Shown here: in pieces, positions 21,517-31,903 of the stretch
Layout: each line of letters starts with the position of its first letter
Numbering within the stretch: position 1 is the first letter of the stretch
NCBI RefSeq assembly: GCF_963082655.1
Contig: NC_081552.1
Coordinates: 128,249,494 to 128,313,493 of the forward strand
Direction of reading: 5' to 3'
Source: Stomoxys calcitrans
Taxonomy: Eukaryota; Arthropoda; Insecta; Diptera; Muscidae
DNA length: 64,000 nucleotides
Translations under genes and position numbers: made by a program
The notes under the pieces: model-generated
What the model saw: only the letters and a program-made list of their open reading frames with translations
What the model was told of the DNA's origin: nothing
The model's database searches: none

Positions 21517-22331
21517 TTTACTTTAATTGGCTATGACAGAACGTTTGTCCCATTAGCCGAACTGAGAATAGCCTTCCAAGCGTTTACTTTACTTTAATTG
21601 GCTATGACAGAATGTTTGTCCCATTAGCCGAACGCAGAATAGCCTACCAAGCGCCTCGATCTTCTGCGCTTCTATAATTTATGATACCGAGTTTCGTGGT
21701 GTATCCCACTACCTGATCTTTCCATCGGGCTTTTAGTCGACCCGGTTTGTGTGTACCACCGTGTTTGCTTTTAGGGGACATCTTTGTTGGAACTTTTTCA
21801 TACATTCTAACAACATCTAGCCAAAGCAGCCGTTGTATTTTGATACGTGTAACTATGCTATCGTCGTCATACAGCTCGTGGTTCATCCGACGCGTATATT
21901 CACCATTAACGCAAACTGGTCCATATACTCTACGAAGAATCCAAATCACAAACACTCAAAGCACTTCCTCGTCGTACATAACAGCACAGGTAGTATCAGT
22001 GTCTGGTGTAGTGTAATTTTCGTCTGTCGGGAGGTGGCTTTGTTTCTAAACTGCTTACTTAATCCAAAGTAGCATTTGTTTACCAGTATTATTCTTTGCT
22101 TTATTTCAAAACTGGTGTTATTCGTTTCGGTGGTGCCAAGGTAGGTAAAGTTGCTGACTCAAAGTTGTTGTTCCCAACTTTCCCCATTTTCTTTACCTGA
22201 TCGGTTGTACAGGTCGTTTTGAGAGTTGATGCCATCCATTTCGTTTTATTTCAATTTACTGCCAGACCCATTTTCACTAACTCTCTTTCGAATCATTCAA
22301 AGGCTGCAGATACTACTTCCGGTGACCGACC
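21517..22331 (-). mobile_element. RTE-type LINE copy 1, 3' part (left of the Jockey insertion)
   Basis: Minus-strand RTE C-terminal coding: 'RRVYGPVCVNGEYTRRMNHE', then 'YDDDSIVTRIKIQRLLWL' and 'GGTHKPGRLKARWKDQV', the basic tail of RTE proteins. The 3' tail (actttaattggctatgacag) is present twice in tandem: a 66-bp truncated copy at 21517-21582 precedes the proper one. The element is cut at 22331/22332 by the Jockey insertion and resumes at 25365. It is more diverged than the copies at 39297 and 49197. Confidence 0.75.
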
Positions 22332-22344
22332 TATAATGTTGATG
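22332..22344. repeat. Target-site duplication, left copy (13 bp)
   Basis: The bases tataatgttgatg stand at the 3' border of the Jockey element. The identical 13 bases occur at 25365-25377 at its 5' border. In intact RTE copies the site reads tatgatatcgata, once only, at the corresponding place. Confidence 0.85.
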
Positions 22345-25300
22345 TTGTTGTTGTTGTAGCAGTTTATTGTGTACTATCTTTCGTCTGCTTGATTCTGTTG
22401 AGTGTCAAGACCCAGGAACTCCGCGACTAAGATGGGGTGCGTCCACAGGGATCTGGCTCTGAGTCGAGTGGGTCTGGCCGGGCAGTTAAACAGGTGACGT
22501 GTATCGTGCGGTCCCTGGTTACAATCGGGACATACATCTTGCACGTCGGCATCAATCCTAGCTCTGTGGGAATTGAGGCGGCTGCATCTGCCGGAACGTA
22601 ATTGAGCCAGAACCACTCCGGTTTGCCGGGGGAGGTCGATTTCTTCGGGTGCAATGGGAGGCGGTCGTTCTCCAAGGACTACATTCACTCGGTAGCCAAT
22701 TAACGCGTCTGCTACCGTGTCTGCATGAATGTTGTTCAGACCCGCTTGATATGCCGCTTGATCTAGAGGTTCTCTCTTGTAGCGCTGGACCTCACGCTCT
22801 AGATCGTGTAGATCTACCTTAAGGCTTCTGGGCGGTGGGTATCTATCCACAAGATGATGATTTGGATGATTTCTGCGATAACAGCCCAAAAGGTATTGCT
22901 TAGAAAGCATGTAGTTATGTCTTCGCACTGGTAGGATCTTTGTCTCTTGATGGAGGTGGTCCACATGAGAACTGAGGAGACAGCCCGTCGCAGTTCGGAG
23001 GGCGGCATTCTGACAGATCTGAATATTATTCCACTGCGTGTCACAAAGTTGACGTGACCACACTGGCGCTGCATAACTTATCACAGACCGGCCAATTGCT
23101 TTGTACGTGGTCAACAAGGTTTCTTTGTCTGCACCCCAAGTGCTGCCAGCGAGTGACTTGAGGACCTTGTTTCTACTTTCGACTTTATTGCAGATTGCTG
23201 TGGCATGTGGGGAGAAAGTGTAGGAGCTGTCAAATGTGACGCCAAGTATTTTGGGACACTTGATGGTCGGAATCATTTCTCCATCGACCATCACAGTCAG
23301 CTCAGTATTCACCTCACGCGTATTTGTAGTGAACAGTGTGGCTGAAGATTTGGTGGCGGATATCTTCAGATTTCGGAATATGAGGCAAGCTCGTTGAGGT
23401 AGACGTTCAACCTATCGCAGATGTCATCAATGATACGATCTTTATACCGTCTGGAGGGGGTGGGATGAAGGATAGGTAGAGGTTAAACAGAGCCGGAGAT
23501 ATCACCCAACCTTGGGGAACTCCCTGTTTCACTCTACGGTGTTTCGACTTCTTATCCCTAAATTCCACAAATCACTGGCGGCCACACAGATAATTCGCAA
23601 CCCAACGTTTCAGGCCTGGCTGGAGGGACGTGTTGGCGATGTCCTCAAATAATTTGGCATGGGTGACCGTGTCGAATGCCTTCGATAGGTCCAATGCCAC
23701 GAGGACCGTCCTATCACATGGCCTGGGTTGATTGAAGCCACGGCAAATGTGTGTGGTGATGGCATGCAAAGCTGTTGTTGTGCTGTGCAGTCTCCGAAAT
23801 CCGTGTTGACGCTCGGCGAATGGAAATTCTCGTATGAGGCTCGGGAGGAGTAATGCCTCAAGCGTCTTAGCCACTGGTGAGAGAAGGGAGATCGGTCTGT
23901 ACGACTCCCCCAAACTCGGGTCTTTACCAGGCTTCAGTAGCGGGATCATTCTGCCCATTTTCCAGACATCGGGAACTATAAGTGTTCAATGACAGGTTAA
24001 GGACAGTGGTAAGGTACTCAACTCCAGGTAAATCCAGATTCTTCAGCATCAATGTAGAGATTCCGTCGGGGCCCAACGCCTTAGATGATTTGGCGCCACA
24101 GATGACATTCGTAACTTCGCCCACGGTAAATTGTGATGGCTGTTCATCGGCTCGGAGACCACGAATACGGCGAATGGTTCTCCTCCTTGCCCTGTCTCTC
24201 TCGGGATGCACAATAAATTGACGGTTGAACAACCTGGCGCATCTCTTCGGATCAGTCACGGTTGTCTCGCCAAAAGTGACTGAGGTCCTGTCGTCCCGTC
24301 TACCGGGGTTCGAGAGAGACTTAACAGTGGCCCACAGTTTGCCTGCACCGGTGCCTAAGTTACATTGCTCCAAGTGTTCCAGCCACAAATTCCGCTTATG
24401 TTCGTTGACTACCCTGTTTATTTCCAGATTCACCTCGCTGATTCTGGGTTTAGCGGGGTCCATAGCACGAATCCCATCACGCTCGTCTGCGAGTACCACT
24501 GCTTGCGCCGGGAAATTGGGTCGCATTTGCGGTATTCGACCGGCTGGTATAAAGCGAGCGGCTGCTGCGTTGATGATGTCTTGGAATTTCCTCTCGGCCA
24601 CAAGCACATCAGAGAGGGGTGGCAGTTCATTGAAGCGGCGATTGGTATACTCTCTGAAGCCAGTCCAATTGGCCTTCTTGTAATTGATGAACGTCCGGCG
24701 CTCAGAGTTTATGAAGTCGGGTGGTCGGTCGATGGTGAGGATTATGGGGAGGTGGTCTGACTCCAAGGAGATGACGGCTTGCCAGGATACGTCACTCAGG
24801 AGATCAGGGGATGCAATTGAGATATCTGGCGAGCTGCTGCACCTCCTCGTAATCCTAGTGGGGGCATCCTCATTTACCGTGCAAAACGTGGAGCTATCTA
24901 TCTGCTCTGCCAAAGCTATGCCACGCTGGTCGTTACCTAGGGAAGAATGCCATGACGAGTGATGTGCATTAAAATCCCCCAGAACCAGACGATTATGGCC
25001 AAATAGCAACCCACTTATGTCGCGGTTGCAGGCCTGGCCATTAATCGGGACACAGCTACCAACCGGCGGTATATACACGTTGTATATCTCTATCTCGGCA
25101 GTACCAGACCTGACTGCTACCCCCATACATTCCATGTATGGGTCACTAGCGTCAAGCGCAGGCGAGATAGATCTATACTGCACGGAATGGTGTATAACGA
25201 AGGCCAATCCTCCACCTCCATTTCTTGAGCGATCCTTACGTAGCACATTGTAGCCGTGACAACTGTGCAAGCTGCAGGTGTTAGTCAGCTTTGTCTCCTG

Positions 25301-25364
25301 GATCGCTGCGACCGATATGCTCTTCCGACTCATAAAATCTACAATCTCATCAATCTTGCCACCT
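22345..25364 (-). mobile_element. Jockey-clade LINE, 5'-truncated, nested in an RTE element
   Basis: About 3.0 kb of Jockey-type element with a (CAA)n 3' tail at 22345. It is truncated at its 5' end inside the endonuclease domain (first residues 'KIDEIVDFMSRKS') and bounded by a perfect 13-bp target-site duplication. It carries endonuclease, RT and C-terminal domains but no RNase H, as expected for Jockey. Its coding region is broken. The nesting dates it as younger than the RTE copy that it splits. Confidence 0.9.
22374..25333 (-). pseudogene. Jockey ORF2 relic (endonuclease + reverse transcriptase)
   Basis: Three minus-strand frames in order. The first, 25333-23924 (469 aa), holds the endonuclease ('AIQETKL', 'LGDFNAHHSSWHS', 'SDHLPIIL') and the start of RT ('SSKALGPDGIS'). 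The second, 23958-23572, holds RT motifs ('SYRPISLLSPVAKTLE', 'ALDLSKAFDTV'). The third, 23312-22374 (312 aa), holds thumb and C-terminus ending 'LDTQQNQADER', with a Cys/His cluster 'CPDCNQGPHDTRHLFNC'. Between the second and third, 'QGVPQG' is followed by 'GIKIVS' and then by sequence normally downstream of the catalytic loop: the YADD box appears to be deleted. This enzyme cannot work. Confidence 0.85.
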
Positions 25365-25377
25365 TATAATGTTGATG
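25365..25377. repeat. Target-site duplication, right copy (13 bp)
   Basis: Second copy of tataatgttgatg, continuing directly into RTE coding sequence (tcgtcggcataggtgaaaag on the plus strand, the YADD region of that element). Confidence 0.85.
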
Positions 25378-26435
25378 TCGTCGGCATAGGTGAAAAGCAT
25401 GTGTTCTCTTGTGATTAGTGTGACATATCATTTCACATCTGCATCTCGTATAAACTTATCCAGCAGGATATTAAAGAGATCACACGATAAGCTGCCTCCT
25501 TGTCTGAAACCTCGTTTGGTATTGAAAGATCCGGAGAATTTCTTTCATATTCTTACTCAGGAACGTGTATCAGCAAGTATTATCCCGCAGTCTTATTAAT
25601 TTTGCAGGGATACCAAACTCATACCTTGAATACCATGAACGTATAGGTCTGTCGAAAGCGTCTTTGTCGTCAACAAAGTGATTGTAGGTGTTGATTTGTC
25701 CTTCTCGGGTCTTTTCCAGGATTTGGAGAATATATGTGGTCTATGGTGGATTTACCAGGTCTAAAGCCGCATTGAAAGGGCCCAATAATCTCATTGACTT
25801 AAGGTTTTAATCTTTCACACAGTACGCTCGAGAGTGTCTTGTATGCGATGGGGAGGAGACACATTCCACTGTAGTTGGCACATTTCGTCTTGTCTCCTTT
25901 CTTGTGTACGGGACATAGTATGTTGAGGTACCAATCATCCAATCACCAAGCATTCTTTAACCCAGCTTACGCAGACAAGCTGATGCATACGCCATATCAG
26001 CGTGTTACCTCCGTTTTTTAATAGTTCAGCTGGCAACTCGTCGGCTCCTGCAGCCTTGTTGTTCTTCAGTCGGGCACAGCTGCAAGGACCTTATTCTGAC
26101 TAGGAGGTAAACATTCTATACCATCATCAGGGATTGGTTCTGCGGTATCCTCTTCGCCGCCATCGTCCAACACTAGCAGCTTGGTAAAATGTTTTATCCA
26201 TATCCTCAGGACACCATCTGTATTGGTAACCAGATTTCCTTCTTTGTCCCTGCAGGAAAATGTGCCTGTACCAAAGCTATCGGTTTGATCCTTTGGTAGA
26301 ATTTCCGGATTTCATTCTGACTCCAGTACATCTCAATTCGCTCACACTGACGTTTTTCCATGTCCTTGTAGTTGTAAGCACATTTTCATGTGGAGGTGGC
26401 GATCCTCGTCAAGCTGCGATCGCCGCGGGAACAGA

Positions 26436-26672
26436 GTGGCCATTGGTTATTTAAAGCGCCAATAACTCGCCTTGTCATAACGAGCATCATAAGCACTCAG
26501 TATTTGTGCAAGAGCCGGTGCAACCGATCGATATCGCTGATTGTCCACGACTGCCGTTTGAGCTATTCCGTATGGAGCATTCCACTATCCGCAACCTGTG
26601 GATGCGCCCGGTAGCTCGCAGCTAAGCTTCTCGTGACAGCAAAGAACTCCACAAAGATCGGACCTCAAAGTT
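26436..26672 (-). repeat. Ectopic fragment of RTE 5' untranslated region
   Basis: 'gccattggttatttaaagcg' through 'caacctgtggatgcgcccgg' and on to 'ctcaaagtta' repeats the 5' region found at about 27990-28250 and 41630-41900. Here it lies inside the element, between RT and linker coding, in the same orientation. It is therefore an insertion or rearrangement product. Confidence 0.55.
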
Positions 26673-26933
26673 ATAGCTTGTCTGGCGCGTTGCTATTGAT
26701 TGCAGGATTGCTCTGTATGCCGCATTTTTGGCTTCAGTGGCATCTCGACACACTTGGTCGTGCCATGGGTTTCTTGGGAGAGGCTTCCGGTACCCAAGTT
26801 CGGATTTCGCGGCATTTCCCATGGGACAAAGAGTGCTTTCATCAACCAATTGGGTCAGGCGAGTGGAGTATGTCGTTGCCATCTGTTGTGTTTGCAGCTT
26901 TTGAATGTCCAGCTTCCGTGCAGTGTCATATCG

Positions 26934-27014
26934 TACACTTAGACGTGTGCGAACCACACTTAGACATGTGCGAACCACACTTAGACATGTGCGAACCACA
27001 CTAAGACATGTGCA
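26934..27014. repeat. 21-bp minisatellite in LINE coding sequence
   Basis: The unit acacttagacatgtgcgaac (20 of 21 bases shown) is repeated about four times with few changes. The period is a multiple of three, so the minus frame stays open and reads repeated 'VVRTCLS'. It probably expanded after the element died. Confidence 0.8.
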
Positions 27015-27519
27015 AACACGCTGGATAAATGCCTTCCATCTATTACAACATGATCAATTTGGTTTCTTGTGTTTTATTCGAGTGACATCCATGTGGCCGT
27101 GTGAATCCTTTGATGTTGAAATCTGATGCTGCTAACTACAAAGTTCTTTGCCGCGGCGAAGTCTATTAGCCTCAATCCATTATAGGAAGTTTCTTTGTGG
27201 GCTAAATTGGTGGACCAAAAATATTTTCTTTCCCTATCTTTGCATTAAAATCTCCCAGAACGATTTTACTATCATGGGCGGGGCAGCGGACGTATTCTCT
27301 TTCTAGGCGCATATAGAAAATATCCTTGGTCTGCTCGTCCTTGCCTTTCGTCGGGGCATGGGTACAAATAAAGCTCATGTTGAAGAATTTTGCTTTTATG
27401 CGGATTGTGGCTAGCATCTCATCCATCGGAATAAAGCTGGAGATAAGGTGTTCCAGTCTCCGACTGAGCACAAATTCACAGCCAAATTCATGCCTCGTGT
27501 ATAATTTGTTACTATTTGG

Positions 27520-27624
27520 TTGTTGTTGTAGCAGTGTGTTGTACACTGAGGCGGCAGCTCTTGCCGGTGAAGGCCTTCATCGGGTCAATCCGGTACGTAC
27601 AACCGGCTGCCTTGGAATTGCGTC
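27520..27624 (-). mobile_element. SINE-like insert with CAA tail
   Basis: A 105-bp insertion into the RTE endonuclease region, flanked by 9-bp direct repeats actatttgg (27511-27519 and 27625-27633). Read on the minus strand it starts gacgcaattccaaggcagcc and ends cactgctacaacaacaa. It has no coding capacity. Its last ~20 bases resemble the 3' end of the Jockey LINE (aactgctacaacaacaa), so that LINE's enzyme may have moved it. It could also be a 5'-truncated LINE end. Confidence 0.6.
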
Positions 27625-28305
27625 ACTATTTGGTGTTGTTGTGACGCCATTCCCATTCCATCGCACTTCCTATAAGATGGTAATATCTGCCACGTACTTC
27701 TCCAATAAATCCGCCAATGCGTATACTGCACCTTTTCTACAAAGAGTCCGCACATTCCAGGTGCATATTCGCAAATCATGGTTCGTTTGCGTGGGTCGTC
27801 AACGTGAGGGATCCGTTTTTTCTATTCTTTTTTTCTCATAGCAATAGTAATTTCACGAGAGCTGGTTACTGACCCAGCGCCTCGCATGGGTTTTGTGGGA
27901 TCGCACATGTATCCCTGGATGTCGTGGGCCGCTTGCTCCAAGATCCGAAGTTCGCCTCCTGCCGCCCTTAACCTGGATTCAGACGCTGTTGTTGGCCATT
28001 GGTTATTTAAAGGGGCCAATAACTCGCCTTGTCATCTCGAGTATCATTGGCACTCAGTATTTAAATAAGAGTCAGTACCACCTGGCCCTTTACTGAGACC
28101 CTCCCCTCGAAATCGCTGACTGCCCGCGGCCGCATTTGCAGCTACTCCGCATAAAAACGAAGCTCTCCACTATACGCAACCTGTGGACGCACCCGGTAGC
28201 TCTCAGTAAAACTTCTCGTGATAACGATGAACATCACACAAGTCGGGGCTCAAAGTTCCAGCGTGTGTGGTGACGATAGTTACCCCGTGTCGGCCGGGAC
28301 TCACT

Positions 28306-28702
28306 TGTTAAGGTTTCCTGGACACTCTAACATCGATGGCAACATGCACGTCGATGCCAATTGGCTTCACTTTGATTCGAAGCCATTAAACAAGAGGAAG
28401 GCAATTCTGACATGGCAAACGAGGTGGAACTCATGGCAGGCAACATCCCCGTAATATAATAACGATGGTATGCAGATTACGATTCACTCACATCCGGACT
28501 AGACAACACTTGAAAAAAGTGAACATCATTGAAAGCCGATCGGTCAGATTGCGGCGAGATTCAATCTATTGAGCATTTGACATTTTCGTGCCGTAGAGGG
28601 GATCAATGTCTTATATCGGAGCTCAGAAGACATGGTGTTTGAAATCTCAACATGACAGATGGCGACAGGATTTACAAAAATCTCTGGAAGTTTTATACCT
28701 AG
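28306..28702 (+). pseudogene. I/LOA-like LINE 3' fragment: RNase H end and Cys/His knuckle
   Basis: Plus-strand relic. Its RNase H end reads 'PGHSNIDGNMHVDANW', matching the WVPGH..I.GNE.AD motif. After a decayed stretch the knuckle reads 'DRSDCGEIQSIEHLTFSC' with a C-x(n)-H-x4-C pattern, then a stop, 'MTDGDRIYKNLWKFYT' and a final stop at 28700. It lies just outside the left breakpoint of the large duplication. Confidence 0.55.
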
Positions 28703-28860
28703 AATAATATTTTAATATGATTTGCTGCAATTTAATTAAATTTTAACAGTCGACCCAGTTACAATCATATCCCATAGGAGTGGCATCTAGACTTAGTGTC
28801 TCACGTCACTTTTTAATTTTTGCGTTATCTGTTCGAACATATGGTGTTGGAAATGTCGCT

Positions 28861-28932
28861 ATGGCGACAACAGAAGACGAAATACACCTGAAAACGATTA
28901 CCGAACGTCTATCGGCCATAACCGGAATGTAG
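28861..28932 (+). other. Short ORF, possible first exon (unrecognised)
   Basis: ATG followed by 22 codons ('MATTEDEIHLKTITERLSAI', then TGM) and a stop. A donor-like GT (gtagaattc) overlaps the end, so it could be a first coding exon spliced elsewhere. An in-frame stop lies upstream. Amphipathic composition is the only hint that it is real. A copy lies at 42291-42362. Chance is a serious alternative. Confidence 0.2.
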
Positions 28933-29104
28933 AATTCAGTAAAAATAAAATTTCAAGCTCCGTTTTCGTGTCAGCTGTTAAAATTTGAAGTTTGAACAAA
29001 TTTCAAAACCAAAATTGTGTATTATTACTACAGCTAGTCCTATTCAATGAATGTTTACGATTTAAGTTGAATGGGTTACCCACCATTAGCCAGAACACCC
29101 CTCC

Positions 29105-29320
29105 TTAGAAGCTCCTCATCCGTTTTCTGACCACACTATCTCCGAAATACTCGTTTATAATACTGCCACGTAGCAGAGAAACTCGGTTGGGCCCCGGCGG
29201 CACAAAGTGGCTATATCTACGTTGTGCAATATCCGGGAAGAGTGTTGTCGCGTACTCCTCCAACTTTCCCTTGAGGTATACATATTGAGCCCCATCAAAG
29301 TTCTCCGGCGTCTTTATTTG
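29105..29320 (-). other. Open 71-codon stretch of protein-like composition (unrecognised)
   Basis: The minus-strand frame between stops at 29321-29323 and 29105-29107 reads 'QIKTPENFDGAQYVYLKGKL', then 'EEYATTLFPDIAQRRYSHF' and 'VPPGPNRVSLLRGSIINEYF', then ends 'GDSVVRKRMRSF'. Local G+C is higher than the surroundings and composition is typical of globular protein. There is no start codon near its front, so it is an exon or a broken gene. I do not recognise the family; it could be host or TE. An identical copy lies at 42535-42750. Confidence 0.35.
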
Positions 29321-29614
29321 TCATAATATCGATATGCTACGTTTCGTTCTACATTTACGATACAAATGTATCTATTCTACATTTACGGTATGTTTACGAG
29401 AGCATAGCATAACCAGGCCTTAACAACTTCTTAGTGAATATTTTGTTGGTGGCTCCTACTAAATTTCTGTTGATATTTATTCTCATAGTCATTAGCTCGA
29501 CTCAATCCCCTTTGGTAGAACAAACGTAATTGCAATTCATTGACCAGCCATATAGGCACCCATCATATTATTTTTGAAGGATACAGTTTAAAGTTTTTAT
29601 ACATTTCCTTCATA

Positions 29615-30190
29615 CACTCATAGAAAAAAGTCTGCTTATAATATCAAACGCTGCCTGCCGAGGACTGTTCATAGTAGACCTGAAATGTTTGCAATTCTAG
29701 AATAGCAGGCTAACTGCTGAAAAGTCTGCTGTTTGCTAAAAATGCTAAACTAGAGTTGGCAAACTATCGATATTCGCACCATTCGATAGTTTCGATATTT
29801 TTCTTCTTAACTATCGACAAAGTTTTTATGTGATTGGCTAATAATTGAGGTTTTTTGGGGGTTAAGAAGCCATACCACATTTCAGTGGACTCTAGATACA
29901 CAAGAAAGTGAAACATACCAAATAGCTTAATGTTGCAGTACTCGTGCTATCGAATACTTTTTCTATCCTAACATCGACGCATCAAATATAGCACAAGCTA
30001 TGTTTGCTCTAACAGCAGTACAATTTGTTTGATATCGTTGCAAATGTCTTCGGTTGAGCAGTGATAGGAGCTTAATATTTTAGCAGCTGTTGTTATTGAA
30101 AAAGCAGATTTTGTTTATTAAAATAGCGGGACAAAAAGAACTGTTTAAGCAAACTTTTCACTGCTATTTTGAACAACATTTTCTTCGAGT
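29615..30190. mobile_element. Candidate MITE flanked by TA
   Basis: The left end is cactcatagaaaaaagtctg; the right end inverted is cactcgaagaaaatgttgtt. The first ~14 bases agree imperfectly, and both ends are flanked by TA (29613-29614, 30191-30192). The interior is AT-rich with repeated 'ctatcgata'-type words around 29765-29815. The assignment is tentative. The duplicate lies at about 43045-43620. Confidence 0.3.
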
Positions 30191-30944
30191 GTAGCTGCCA
30201 TTAAGGAAAGGGTATGTAGACTTATCTGTGCCACTGTATATAGCTCGTTTTATACTAATAAGGACTTAGTTCAATTTTCAAATGATTTCTATGAAATTTG
30301 GTATAGAATGTCTGGCCTTAGCATAATTTCATCAATATCGATTTAGGTTTGGATATACATAGCTGTCACCACCACTGCTTACAACCTGTATTCACTAAAG
30401 CCTATTGTGGGCCACAGCCGCGACAAAAATCGAAAAATCGTTTGTGACAAATTACATTGTAAAATCAACAAACCTTCTCCAAACACATTTATATTTGTTT
30501 ATGATCAGAAAGAGATTTTAAAAATAGCATTTATGTAATGATATCTTAACGGTGAAATTGACAAAAAGTAGTATGCAAAATTTTTATTTTTTAGTTAGTT
30601 TTTAAACAATAATATTATAATAATGTCCAATTTGATTGTATTACAATTAGCTGTTTGGAAATACATATTTTCAAAGTTATTTGCTCTATGTATTAATAAA
30701 AGAAGTCGACTTGTAAAAACTTTCCACTTCACAGAATGTCCGGAATTTATATTAAAATGTTCGTAAGAGTGTGCAGTTTACGACGTATACAGTTCCAGCT
30801 GCCCGATTCTGCTAGGCGTCATGTAATTTCCAAAAAACTAATCCTTCCTCAAATCCACATCAATGAAATTAGTGAATTTTGTTAAGTTTTTGAAAGTATT
30901 TGGTGTTTGTGTTTTTGTGCCCCCATTGAAGAGTGGAAGAAAAT

Positions 30945-31784
30945 AAAGACGATTTCACTGAAATTTGAGCGGTGAGCTTTGTTAATCCTTCAAAGTCTGT
31001 GCCTAATATGGTTTGGATAGGACTAATTTTGGGTACATCTCCCATATAGACCGTGCTCCTGATTGAAGGTCTGAAGGTCTTTAACCCATATATTGCGTAT
31101 TTATTACCCGTTTTTGCTAAAATTTAGAACAGTGAGCTATATTAAACCAATACATCCCAACGGTCTTGAACCCATACAAGACTTTTTTTATTACTCGATC
31201 CATTACATTTTCACAGAAATGTGGTAAATAAATGTACCCGAAGTGATGAGTAGCCTCACCTCGGCCCGGCTGAACGTAAATGAAATATTTTAGGAGCAAA
31301 CTATGAAGCGTATTTTTCACATTTGTAAGTTTTGGAAATTGTGTGGTGTTAAAAAAATCTTTGAAAAAGCTGTAACTGGAATTCGGGCTGCACCGATTTC
31401 GGTTTCCTTTTTTTGCCTCTGAAAAGTCAAAATGCCAAAATACTGCGGCATTAAAGAAAATCCCTTCGAAAAAGGTGAAATCGGGCGGTATCGCTTTATG
31501 GGGGCTATATATAAACGTGGACCAATGTTCATGATTTTTTTCTGATTGCGTTTTTTGCTTTATTAAAAATATTTTTGATTCACATGCACTGTGGTTTCGC
31601 TTGCAATATTTGAAAATTGAGCACTATTTTAATGTGGGAGCTATATTGAAATCTGAACCGATTTTGAATAAATTTTAGCAGACGCTTCCAATCGGTAATG
31701 GTTATAAACTATTCACTAACTTTCGGGTAAAGCAAAGCCTTTAAAATTTTAACAGGTACTTTTTATATGTGAAGGATGGTGAGG
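30945..31784 (+). repeat. Old, decayed DINE remnants
   Basis: Module-like text ('gacgatttcactgaaatttg', 'tacatctcccatatagaccg') runs to a decayed hairpin end 'tcggcccggctgaac' near 31260. It is followed by more scattered module fragments ('gggggctatatataaacgtg') up to the Q block. Much more diverged than the other DINE copies. Duplicate at about 44375-45215. Confidence 0.5.
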
Positions 31785-31903
31785 ATTGTAAATTGGCGAA
31801 ATCGGTCCATGTTTTGAAGCAGTTCCCTTATAAACCGATCCCCTGAATTGAATTTTTGGTCCTCTCGAAGGCCCTACTATTACACGATTTGGCGGAAATT
31901 GTA

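Larger units (their letters stand above)
25378..28301 (-). mobile_element. RTE-type LINE copy 1, 5' part (right of the Jockey insertion)
   Basis: It continues the element cut at 22331. Minus-strand order: 5' untranslated region (28301 to about 27850), endonuclease (27780-27202: 'VLGDFNAKIGKEN', 'FICTHAPTKGKDEQTKDIFY'), a linker domain (26999-26622: 'DATEAKNAAYRAILQSIATR'), then broken RT (about 26330-25378). Unlike the copies at 39-42 kb and 49-52 kb it keeps the endonuclease/linker junction. It is disrupted by a SINE-like insert (27520-27624), a minisatellite (26934-27014) and an out-of-place piece of RTE 5' untranslated sequence (about 26436-26672). Confidence 0.7.
28731..31784. repeat. Segmental duplication, block P, copy 1
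   Basis: About 3.05 kb matching 42161-45215 at offset 13,430, shifting to 13,431 after one extra T near 44833. It starts in 'tttaattaaattttaacag'. It contains short unexplained open stretches (28861-28932 plus; 29320-29105 minus), a TA-flanked MITE candidate (29615-30190) and old DINE remnants (30945-31784). No recognised gene is present. Confidence 0.9.

Noticed and set aside
22427..23074. Extra minus-strand frames of 82 and 86 codons over the Jockey C-terminus
   Set aside because: They overlap the 312-codon true frame and only mirror it.
27326..27841. 171-codon plus-strand frame
   Set aside because: Antisense to the RTE endonuclease and crossing the SINE-like insert; no domain content.
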